Origin: Kangiella sp.
GTDB lineage: Bacteria > Pseudomonadota > Gammaproteobacteria > Enterobacterales > Kangiellaceae
Assembly (NCBI GenBank): GCA_026195755.1
Contig: JAPHRL010000179.1
Coordinates: 1-14,745 of the forward strand
Direction: 5' to 3'
Length of the DNA stretch: 14,745 nt
In this document: positions 1 to 6,128 of the stretch, in pieces
Numbering within the stretch: the first letter of the stretch is position 1
Layout: each line of letters begins with the position of its first letter
Program-made: the position numbers and the translations under genes
The notes under the pieces: model-generated
Database searches by the model: none
What the model was told of the DNA's origin: nothing
Seen by the model: only the letters and a program-made list of their open reading frames with translations

Positions 1-619
1 CGAACAGCATGCTATATAGAGGCTTTGTAGATTTACTACCCTCTTGAATAGCTAAATACGCAGGACAGATACTAGAGCGGAAGTCTTGGTTTTGATAAAA
101 CAAACTAGCGTAGGTGGCATAAGAAGTTGCAGGAGGATTGATGACCTCTTCAAAATACTCCTTCATCCAGCGTAATGCTTGATCATAATTATCCTGTACA
201 GCATCAATGTTAGCTAAAGCGAGCCTAAGGTTTACTTCATTTTGCTTGCCCAGAACACCGGTTTGCATTGCTCGGATAAACTCTCTTTTAGCAGCAGCGT
301 ATTGAGATTGCTCACGATAATTTAGGCCTAACAGATATATAGCTCGACCAGCTGCCGCTTTATCGCCGGAGTTTTCGATCAACTCTTTAAGAATAGCTAT
401 CGATTCTGCATATTTTGCGTCAGCATAAGCTTCATTTGCAGCGGTAATTTTTTTATAAGCAGATTCGGAGGTAATAGTTGGAACCTTTTCCTCATCATAC
501 TCACCTGCTTTAGGAGCCAGCAATTTACAGGAGCTTGTATACTTGGTTTGCGGCAAAGCATCTGCCACGCTACCAAATGTTAAGGCAATTAACCCGACAA
601 TATATGTGATTTTAGTCAT
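1..619 (-). CDS. TPR-repeat protein of the TonB2 cluster (3' end outside window)
   Basis: The reading frame opens with ATG at 619-617 and runs without a stop to base 1, giving 206 codons, so the C-terminus is missing. The first 22 or so residues form a signal peptide (hydrophobic IVGLIALTFGS, then ADA before LPQ), which places the protein in the periplasm. From about residue 52 the sequence is a series of helical repeats of TPR type: AYADAKYAESIAILKEL, then AIYLLGLNYREQSQYAAAKREF, then LRLALANIDAVQDNYDQALRW. It starts 20 nt after the tonB stop and is very probably the last or next-to-last gene of that operon. Vibrio TonB2 clusters also end in a TPR protein, whose exact job is not settled; a scaffold role for the periplasmic part of the TonB complex is inference. 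The ribosome site (AGTAAAG) is weak. Confidence 0.85.
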   Translation of the reverse strand, partial: MTKITYIVGLIALTFGSVADALPQTKYTSSCKLLAPKAGEYDEEKVPTITSESAYKKITAANEAYADAKYAESIAILKELIENSGDKAAAGRAIYLLGLNYREQSQYAAAKREFIRAMQTGVLGKQNEVNLRLALANIDAVQDNYDQALRWMKEYFEEVINPPATSYATYASLFYQNQDFRSSICPAYLAIQEGSKSTKPLYSMLF

Positions 620-639
620 AATTCTTACTTTACTCAGAG

Positions 640-1269
640 TTAGTTGTCCAGCTGGAAGTCTAGCTTATACTTCATATCTCGCTGATGGATTGGCTGTCCA
701 TTTACGATACGAGGTTTAAACTTCCATTTGCGAATAGCCCTCAAAGCTTCTCTTCGGAACATGCCCCTTGGGTTCTCATCAATTACATTAATATTTGAGG
801 GAGAACCATCTGGCGCGATATCGAATTGGAATGTTACATAGCCTTCAATACCCTCTAACGCAGCTTTTTGTGGGTATTCAGGAGGAACTGTCACCAAAGG
901 GATAGCCTCACCGTCGCCCATACCGGAAAAATCTGTGCTACCTAGCCCACCAATGAAAATACCACCACCATCCATAGTTGCATCGATATTATCAATTTTA
1001 ATATCAACAAGAGCTGTAACAACTTGCTTCTGTTGAGGCACATCCTGCTGTTGTGGAGGTGGCGGCTCTTTTGGAGGTGGTGGCTTCTTGGGAGGTGTAC
1101 GCTCTTTACGCTGTACTTCTTTTTCCTCTTCAATGAAACCAATATCTACATTGATATTTTCACGATCGCGATCTTGATCTTCTGCAGTATCAATCAAAGC
1201 ATTCATCAACAAGAAAATACCAAGCACGATACCAAATGCTAATAATGCACTTAAAATTGTTCTTGCCAT
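640..1269 (-). CDS. tonB: TonB family energy-transducing protein (TonB2 type)
   Basis: TonB spans the periplasm and passes proton-motive energy from ExbB/ExbD to outer-membrane receptors. An N-terminal membrane anchor covers roughly residues 4-22. It is followed by an acidic stretch, a proline-rich segment with lysines and glutamates (PPKKPPPPKEPPPP), a glycine-rich linker, and a C-terminal TonB domain over about the last 85 residues. Family marks seen there are PPEYPQKA, GYVTFQFDIAPDG and the terminal helix motif WKFKPR. I chose ATG at 1269, giving 209 aa. An upstream in-frame TTG at 1278 would add three residues and overlap exbD by 8 nt, but AAGGG lies 9 nt before the ATG. Only one base separates this start from the exbD stop. 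At about 209 aa it is shorter than E. coli TonB (239 aa), as TonB2-type proteins are. Cognate receptors are not in the window. Confidence 0.95.
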   Translation of the reverse strand: MARTILSALLAFGIVLGIFLLMNALIDTAEDQDRDRENINVDIGFIEEEKEVQRKERTPPKKPPPPKEPPPPQQQDVPQQKQVVTALVDIKIDNIDATMDGGGIFIGGLGSTDFSGMGDGEAIPLVTVPPEYPQKAALEGIEGYVTFQFDIAPDGSPSNINVIDENPRGMFRREALRAIRKWKFKPRIVNGQPIHQRDMKYKLDFQLDN

Positions 1270-1270
1270 A

Positions 1271-1672
1271 TTATTCAACCCTTTCCGTTGCTACGGATAC
1301 CGTAGCACCAGAACTTTTTGCAATATCTAAGACCTCTAATACTATTCCGGCTCTAGCTTTCTTATCCGCCTGGATAACAACTTCGCCTTCAAGATTTTCA
1401 GTCCTTAGTGACTGTATTTTCGCTTTAATTTCAGAAGGCTGTAGCATGTCTTTGTCGATAAAAATCTGGTTTTTATCATCGATAGCTACAAATATGTAAG
1501 CGTTTTTACGCTCTTCTGCCGATAAGGCAGAAGGCTTATCTACATCAACACCAGCCTGCTTGACGAACACAGTTGTTACAATAAAGAAGATTAGCATGAT
1601 AAACACGATATCTAGCATCGGTGTCATATCAATTTCTACATCTTCTTGTTTCTTTCGAGTCTCAATAGCCAT
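1271..1672 (-). CDS. exbD: ExbD family biopolymer transport protein (TonB2 complex)
   Basis: ExbD is the small single-span partner of the ExbB proton channel. The 133 aa protein has a short cytoplasmic tail, one membrane helix at about residues 19-38, and a periplasmic domain. The helix begins with TPMLDIVFIMLIFF, and Asp21 matches the essential membrane aspartate of E. coli ExbD (Asp25), which is thought to take part in proton translocation. The periplasmic part (VDVDKPSA, then VVIQADKKARAGIVLEVLDIAKSSG) is the usual ExbD/TolR fold. The gene lies 17 nt after exbB and one base before the tonB ATG, so the three are surely cotranscribed. Placement next to ttpC identifies it as an exbD2 rather than a tolR. 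Confidence 0.96.
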   Translation of the reverse strand: MAIETRKKQEDVEIDMTPMLDIVFIMLIFFIVTTVFVKQAGVDVDKPSALSAEERKNAYIFVAIDDKNQIFIDKDMLQPSEIKAKIQSLRTENLEGEVVIQADKKARAGIVLEVLDIAKSSGATVSVATERVE

Positions 1673-1689
1673 TAAGGTTCACCAAAATT

Positions 1690-2202
1690 CTAGTGATGTG
1701 GAAGATTATCGGCTAACTGATGTGACTTCATATAAGCAGTTTGCTCAAGGCGGCTACTAAAAAAGATACCCGACAATGCTGATACCATCCCAGCCATCGT
1801 AGGAATTGTAGCTTTAAAAATACCACCCGCCATTTGGCGAGCACTACCGGAGCCTTGTCCAGACATACTTTCAAACACATCAATCATACCGGTGACGGTG
1901 CCTAACAAACCAAGTAATGGGCAAATTGCGATTAGAGTCTTAATCAAAAGCATACGTTGATTAAGTGCTTCACGGGCAATTGAAACCCACGCTTCTCTAA
2001 TTCGATGAGCTTGCCACGACTTAGTATCTTCACGCGCATTCCACTGAGCAACCATCATTCTGGCTTCTTTTGGAAATTGGCCGTAAATGTACCAGTACCT
2101 TTCGATAATCAAGGTCCACATTAAGAAGAGAACGAGTCCTATCCACCATAGGACCCATCCACCTTTATCTATAAAACCAAGTATCGTATAGATTAATTCC
2201 AT
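1690..2202 (-). CDS. exbB: ExbB family proton-channel protein (ExbB2 type)
   Basis: ExbB forms the oligomeric inner-membrane proton channel around ExbD. The protein has 170 aa and three predicted membrane helices at about residues 13-33, 87-108 and 127-150. The helix 2 signature PLLGLLGTVTGMIDVF, and MAGGIFKATIPTMAGM leading into helix 3, are typical of the MotA/TolQ/ExbB family. It is much shorter than E. coli ExbB (244 aa) because it lacks the N-terminal extension, which is normal for ExbB2 proteins. The ATG at 2202 follows the ttpC stop by 9 nt, with AGG ahead of it. The helix 2 region is strikingly like that of the adjacent TtpC, so the two are paralogues. Confidence 0.95.
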   Translation of the reverse strand: MELIYTILGFIDKGGWVLWWIGLVLFLMWTLIIERYWYIYGQFPKEARMMVAQWNAREDTKSWQAHRIREAWVSIAREALNQRMLLIKTLIAICPLLGLLGTVTGMIDVFESMSGQGSGSARQMAGGIFKATIPTMAGMVSALSGIFFSSRLEQTAYMKSHQLADNLPHH

Positions 2203-2211
2203 ATGAATTAC

Positions 2212-3555
2212 CTAGCTGTTACTTTCTTCGTGCTGTGCCATTAAACCGGTGCTTTGCTCTTCAAGAACATGAATAATATTCTTGCTCTTACCGGCAACTA
2301 CAGCGTGTAAGAAAGTTAATGGGATAGCGGCTAATAAACCCCAAACCGTTGTTACCAAGGCTTGTGAAATACCATCAGCCATTGTTTTAGGGTCACCCGT
2401 TCCGTATAGAGTAATTGATTGGAAAACTTCAATCATACCGACAACAGTACCTAATAAACCAAGTAGTGGGCCGAGCGCTGCAATTACTTTAATAAGGTTA
2501 ATACCACGTTCGATCTTAGGCGTTTCTTTCAGAACAGCCTCATCCAACTTCAACTCAAGATTCTCTACATCTTCATTACGGTTTGCTTGATAAACCTTCA
2601 TGATACGACCAAGAGGGTTATTGCCTGGAGTGGATGACTTCTTCTGTGACTGCACTTTTGGACCAGTAACAAAGTAAAGAGTGAAGATACGCTCAAGAGC
2701 TATCAACAAACCAATGACAAGTAGAACCATTACGGTTTTACCCGCAAATCCACTAAACTCCCACAAACGATCCAGCAAGCTCATTTTTTGCTTTTCAAGC
2801 TGCAAAATAGCTCCTTTACTTGGATCCAGGAATAAGCCGGCATAACCTGAGTTAGTAGATGCAAACTCTTCAACTTGGCTTAAAACTCTTGAGTCAGGCT
2901 GCACCTGCAATGTTTTGATCACACCTTTATCAAAGAATAAGTACTCACCACCAGATACTAGATTGAAAGTACCTACACGAGTAACTGTTTGTTGCTCGGT
3001 GCGACCAGCTTCATTGACAACATCAGCAGTAAATGTAGTAGTTTCTCCCTGCTCAGACATTTCTTGAAGCATTAGCACCCAAAATGCGCGTAGCTGCTCC
3101 ATCTTCGGCAAAGAATCTGCCTCAGTTAAGTTATTAAGCAATGATTGGCGTCCAGGATATTGAGCGCTCACTAATGAGTTAGCAATATCACCGGTCATAC
3201 TATTTGCTGCTTGACGCACAACACCGAACAACTCACCTAAGTTACCTTGCTTAATACGTAAGTCTTCTGCAATTTTAGTAAGTTGTTTTTCGTTCTCATC
3301 AAAAGCTGCTTTTAGTCGCTCACTTTTTGCTTCTTCAGCTGCTAAGCGTGCTTTTGCATCAGCTAACAGCTGTTGTTGGCGATTACGCTGCGAACGAAAC
3401 TGCTGTACGCGCTGCTCATTTACCTGCTCTTGAATACGTTCTTTATCACGAACTTTCTTCAATAGGTCAGCATGTGACAAACTTTCTGCCGCATTGGTCG
3501 CAACAGATGCCAGCGCGAAGACGCCAGCTAATGTAATAGCTAGAATATTTCTCAT
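2212..3555 (-). CDS. ttpC: TtpC-like protein: secreted coiled coil fused to a MotA/TolQ/ExbB channel domain
   Basis: The 447 aa protein has an unusual order of parts. A signal peptide covers residues 1-23 (TNAAES site), a charged periplasmic coiled coil about 28-105, a globular periplasmic region to about 265, a first membrane helix 272-290, and a C-terminal MotA/TolQ/ExbB domain about 335-435 with PLLGLLGTVVGMIEVF and a last helix near 398-421. This matches TtpC, which in Vibrio is required with ExbB2, ExbD2 and TonB2 for certain iron-siderophore uptake. Its ATG overlaps the stop of the upstream DUF3450 gene (ATGA), suggesting translational coupling. How the ExbB-like domain combines with true ExbB2 is not clear from sequence. 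The architecture call is firm; the TtpC name rests on architecture plus operon context. Confidence 0.93.
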   Translation of the reverse strand: MRNILAITLAGVFALASVATNAAESLSHADLLKKVRDKERIQEQVNEQRVQQFRSQRNRQQQLLADAKARLAAEEAKSERLKAAFDENEKQLTKIAEDLRIKQGNLGELFGVVRQAANSMTGDIANSLVSAQYPGRQSLLNNLTEADSLPKMEQLRAFWVLMLQEMSEQGETTTFTADVVNEAGRTEQQTVTRVGTFNLVSGGEYLFFDKGVIKTLQVQPDSRVLSQVEEFASTNSGYAGLFLDPSKGAILQLEKQKMSLLDRLWEFSGFAGKTVMVLLVIGLLIALERIFTLYFVTGPKVQSQKKSSTPGNNPLGRIMKVYQANRNEDVENLELKLDEAVLKETPKIERGINLIKVIAALGPLLGLLGTVVGMIEVFQSITLYGTGDPKTMADGISQALVTTVWGLLAAIPLTFLHAVVAGKSKNIIHVLEEQSTGLMAQHEESNS

Positions 3556-4328
3556 TGTGCTGCCTCCGCTACAGGAACTGGGACTTTAAATAGAATAGGT
3601 TGCGAGATACCACGCGTAAATTTAATCGCATTATTTACAGAGTCGAGGTATTCCTCAGGTAGAGGCTCCCATGTACGCTCTAGCTTGTTCCAGTATGCGC
3701 CACGCTTACCGTCAAGTGTTAGATATACATAAGTCAAACGGCCAACACGCAAAAACTCAACTTCTAGATTTTCACCATTTGCATCGATGTTGCCGGTATT
3801 TGCTGAAACTGCATTACCATATTGCATTTCAATTTGGTAAGCCTCTAGAATTTTACGATACTTTTCTGAAACAGAGACGTTCGCATCATCCATTAGAGCG
3901 TACAGTTTTTGTACACGGTCCTGACGGTCACCGATATTAAATGGAATATCTAACTGAACAAACTCATCAAGAGTTGTGATCATTTCATCCATCAAAGGTA
4001 GAACACCTTTTTCTGTTTCGTCGATGCTTTCCATTTCCTGAACGCTATCCACAATTTGCTTTTCCTGACTCTTGATTTGCTTTTCAAGTTGAGCATTGTA
4101 GATACGCAATTGGTCTACTCTTTGCAGAGTATTGCGGTAGTCAAGCGATAAATCAGTGGCTTCTTCCGCCAATTGATTAACCGAAGTTTGAGTGCTAGCA
4201 GCAGCTCTATCGATTCGCTTCTCAATATTCATTGATGATTCAAACTGGCCAGCAGCAAATGCACTGCCCATTACAGCGGTAGCCAGAACGGCGGCAGCTG
4301 TTTTCTTTAAAAATAGTTGTTTTTTCAT
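3552..4328 (-). CDS. DUF3450 family secreted coiled-coil protein
   Basis: This is the first gene of the TonB2 operon. From ATG at 4328 it encodes 258 aa. A clear signal peptide (KK, then AAAVLATAVMGSAFA, cut near residue 25) sends it to the periplasm. Residues 34-104 are a heptad-like coiled coil rich in Gln, Glu and Lys (LRIYNAQLEKQIKSQEKQI). A more globular half follows, with LTYVYLTLDGKRGAYW and WEPLPEEY. Length, layout and position upstream of ttpC match the DUF3450 family, whose biochemical role is unknown to me. A longer form from a TTG at 4340 adds MGKF, but it would weaken the signal peptide start, so I prefer the ATG. The stop overlaps ttpC by 4 nt. Both proteins bear long periplasmic coiled coils, so a direct partnership is a reasonable inference. 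Confidence 0.9.
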   Translation of the reverse strand: MKKQLFLKKTAAAVLATAVMGSAFAAGQFESSMNIEKRIDRAAASTQTSVNQLAEEATDLSLDYRNTLQRVDQLRIYNAQLEKQIKSQEKQIVDSVQEMESIDETEKGVLPLMDEMITTLDEFVQLDIPFNIGDRQDRVQKLYALMDDANVSVSEKYRKILEAYQIEMQYGNAVSANTGNIDANGENLEVEFLRVGRLTYVYLTLDGKRGAYWNKLERTWEPLPEEYLDSVNNAIKFTRGISQPILFKVPVPVAEAAQ

Positions 4329-4490
4329 AAACTTACCCAAATTTCTGTTCAGAAATCTTTGCTTTTGATTGCCAATACTTTAGAAAACTAGAACCTCGAG
4401 CAAAAAATCAAGCTACTTAACTTCACTTACTCACAGGCTTTAATTTTAAAGCACTAACGCCAGCCTTGCGGCCTAAACTTGTGGTCAAAG
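4329..4490 (-). other. 5' leader of the TonB2 operon with small inverted repeats
   Basis: If transcription starts about 7 nt after the -10 box at 4497-4502, the mRNA carries about 160 nt before the first ATG. Several short self-complementary elements are visible: a GCC/GGC stem with a four-base GCAA loop at 4462-4473, GCTTTAATTTTAAAGC at 4437-4452, and TTTCTG-TT-CAGAAA at 4342-4355, about 13 nt before the start codon. No T-run terminator and no riboswitch class that I recognise is present. The leader may be regulatory, but each element alone is weak. Confidence 0.35.
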
Positions 4491-4496
4491 AGGCCA

Positions 4497-4525
4497 ACTA
4501 TAAAGACAAAGCCGGAATGGGTCAA
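4497..4525 (-). promoter_or_regulatory. Sigma70-type promoter for the DUF3450-ttpC-exbB-exbD-tonB operon
   Basis: On the minus strand TTGACC (4525-4520) and TATAGT (4502-4497) are separated by exactly 17 nt. That is five of six matches to each consensus hexamer at optimal spacing. It points toward the DUF3450 gene, with no other gene between. A dyad GAATT-AAC-AATTC lies just upstream at 4540-4552. Confidence 0.75.
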
Positions 4526-4539
4526 CAAATGTATCGGTC

Positions 4540-4552
4540 GAATTAACAATTC
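4540..4552. promoter_or_regulatory. Small dyad upstream of the TonB2 operon promoter
   Basis: GAATT-AAC-AATTC is a perfect 5-3-5 inverted repeat centred about 20 bp upstream of the -35 box. It could be a regulator site, but AT-rich dyads of this size arise often by chance. It does not match the Fur consensus well. Confidence 0.25.
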
Positions 4553-4620
4553 TTTATGCAACACATAACTTTAACTTATACTATGCTCGAACAGTAAAAT
4601 TGTTATTAAAACTGTCAAAC

Positions 4621-5829
4621 CTAAAAGTTGATACTTCCGCTTAACTTTATGTACTTTGGGCTTTGGAAAGTATAGGGGGTCAAGCCTCTAGCATCTAAGT
4701 CCATCGACTGTGGTAATGAATCTTCCAAGTGCGCAGCACCCAGCAAATTCATTAAATCAATTCGTATAACTAATCCGGTTTTATTCCACTTAGTTTGATA
4801 TTGGAGTCCAATATCAAGGGTGGTATCTTCGAACATAAGCAAATTCGAAGACGTTGAGTCCAGCCCTAATTTACTTTCTTGTTTATTCACATTTGCGGCC
4901 AGCGTCCAATCCTTGGCAATTCGCATCCCTCCATATAATGAAAATGCACTGGCTTCAAAAGGCGTTTGTTGCTCTTGGAAGTTTAGGGACTGTTCTTGAT
5001 ATAAGCCTTTAGATAACTCAACAGATGCACCTAGTGCGAAGTCATCGTTTATTTGACGACTGATCTTTATTTCGATTCCCTCTAAATCCTGTTGAAACCC
5101 CTCTATCCCAGCTAGGTTTGACATCAAATTAATGGCTTCTGGGGAACCGTCTTGATTAAAGTCATAATAAAAACGGTAGCCCAACTCACTGTTCCTGTGC
5201 ATCTGTGCCAAAGCTGACTCAGTTGTAACCAAGTCCAGGTCAGACCTCATATAACTGATCGTAACATCCCAACCTTCATACAGTTTCTGGTTAAAACCAA
5301 AAGCCGTCGAGGTTTGTTTTAGGTTTTTATCATCAAGAACATAATTAACAGGGCTTTCAAAACTGACTGATACAGGCAAGCTATGGTTACCATAGTTCAC
5401 AAAGAACTGTGAAGATTTGTTTGGTATTTGATAGCTCGCAGCAAAGCCAGTATTAACATCATTGGCAGTATTCGAATGTGACAAATCCAAAGAAACTAAC
5501 CACTGACCCTGCTGTTCATCTTCGATACTAAACGATAAGGGGTCATTTTGGAGTGCATTAGTTGCCAGTTGATTCAACTGATTGTTCACCAGCAAATTCA
5601 CGCTAATATCGTTCGACGATATTCGAATGCTAGTATCGTCAATAATAAATGGATTAAAGCCTCTACTATCTGAGTCTTTCAAGCTCTGCATGAAAAGTTC
5701 ATCATTCACCAGTGATCCACCTTGAGTAGCTTCGTTGGCATAGCTATTCAGCGCCAAAGAACCTATCGATGCCAGTATTAATGCCCTAATGGCAGGCGCA
5801 CGAAATGGCTTTGATTTAGGTTTCATCAT
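4621..5829 (-). CDS. Putative outer-membrane beta-barrel protein of unknown function
   Basis: I do not recognise this 402 aa protein as a named family. A basic N-terminus and a hydrophobic stretch ending SYA at residue 31 form a signal peptide. From about residue 100 the sequence is dominated by short amphipathic strands with turns (LVSLDLSHSN, TGFAASYQI, WDVTISYMRSDL, FALGASVELSKG, WTLAANVNKQ, LDIGLQYQTKW) and ends in KLSGSINF with a terminal Phe, the usual signature of an outer-membrane barrel. There is no plug domain or TonB box and it is too short for a TonB-dependent receptor. A DFNQDG motif at residues 223-228 resembles a calcium-binding loop. Start choice is open between adjacent ATGs at 5829 and 5826. 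No convincing terminator follows. It lies alone between the TonB2 operon and the divergent peptide transporter, so function cannot be inferred safely. Confidence 0.7.
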   Translation of the reverse strand: MMKPKSKPFRAPAIRALILASIGSLALNSYANEATQGGSLVNDELFMQSLKDSDSRGFNPFIIDDTSIRISSNDISVNLLVNNQLNQLATNALQNDPLSFSIEDEQQGQWLVSLDLSHSNTANDVNTGFAASYQIPNKSSQFFVNYGNHSLPVSVSFESPVNYVLDDKNLKQTSTAFGFNQKLYEGWDVTISYMRSDLDLVTTESALAQMHRNSELGYRFYYDFNQDGSPEAINLMSNLAGIEGFQQDLEGIEIKISRQINDDFALGASVELSKGLYQEQSLNFQEQQTPFEASAFSLYGGMRIAKDWTLAANVNKQESKLGLDSTSSNLLMFEDTTLDIGLQYQTKWNKTGLVIRIDLMNLLGAAHLEDSLPQSMDLDARGLTPYTFQSPKYIKLSGSINF

Positions 5830-6064
5830 TATTGCACGACTCTATGTTATGTGTTTAGGCTAATGCTCTTTTTTGCTAAAACTTATTTTCACCTTGAAAA
5901 TCAATAGGTTACCAAAAAACTTGCAAACCCATCTGAAATTGTTTTTAGCGTCAATTCAGTATAGGTAAATGCTTGATTCCTTTCAACTTGAAGAGTTGTA
6001 AAATTAGGTAAACCTCACAAGTTCTAATTCTAACTGGCTGTATTTTGTGGGTTTATTCCCAAGC

Positions 6065-6081
6065 TTGGCTATTCATGCCAA
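6065..6081. promoter_or_regulatory. Operator-like dyad TTGGC-N7-GCCAA
   Basis: A perfect 5-bp inverted repeat with a 7-bp centre (17 bp overall, compatible with a dimeric regulator) sits where the -35 element of the transporter promoter should be. Position and symmetry suggest a regulator binding site, for either repression or activation. The regulator is unknown and no regulator gene is present in the window. Confidence 0.45.
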
Positions 6082-6089
6082 ATTAACAT

Positions 6090-6098
6090 TGGTATGAT
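6090..6098 (+). promoter_or_regulatory. Extended -10 promoter of the peptide transporter operon
   Basis: TG-G-TATGAT matches an extended -10 element, with TATGAT at 6093-6098. The expected start of transcription is near 6105, about 24 nt before the ATG at 6129. The -35 region (TATTCA at 17 nt spacing) is poor, as is common when the TG extension is present, and is covered by the dyad at 6065-6081. Confidence 0.5.
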
Positions 6099-6128
6099 TG
6101 AGGCTCCTAACAAAAACACTGTTGCTGC

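Larger units (their letters stand above)
5830..6128. other. Divergent intergenic region between the barrel gene and the peptide transporter
   Basis: This 299-base stretch has no convincing coding region. Toward the plus-strand transporter it holds the extended -10 promoter at 6090-6098 and the TTGGC-N7-GCCAA dyad. A weaker CAACT-TGAAG-AGTTG dyad lies at 5984-5998. Toward the minus-strand barrel gene I found no promoter with both boxes acceptable. Confidence 0.6.

Noticed and set aside
1270..1278. A TTG start three codons upstream of the tonB ATG.
   Set aside because: The ATG at 1269 has a better ribosome site and gives a normal membrane anchor; the TTG lies within the exbD end.
1024..1499. 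Open frames on the plus strand opposite tonB and exbD.
   Set aside because: They are complements of proline-rich and ordinary coding sequence of real genes and lack any family resemblance.
1905..2470. Near-identical DNA words in exbB and ttpC around CTAAYAAACCAAGTARTGGGC, considered as a repeat element.
   Set aside because: Both copies encode the same conserved PLLGLLGTV motif of homologous channel domains, which explains the similarity.
4590..4616. A partial dyad (ACAGT and ACTGT flanking AT-rich sequence) after the barrel gene, considered as a terminator.
   Set aside because: The stem is only about 5 bp with a long loop and no T run follows.
4490..4620. A Fur box expected near a TonB operon.
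   Set aside because: No stretch resembles the GATAATGATAATCATTATC consensus closely enough; the AT-rich dyad at 4540-4552 is a poor fit.
4621..5829. The barrel protein considered as a TonB-dependent receptor for the adjacent TonB2 system.
   Set aside because: It has 402 aa, no plug domain and no TonB box, so only the general barrel character is supported.
5973..6001. TTGATT-17-TTGTAA as a promoter for the peptide transporter.
   Set aside because: The -10 match is poor and it lies farther away than the extended -10 at 6090-6098.
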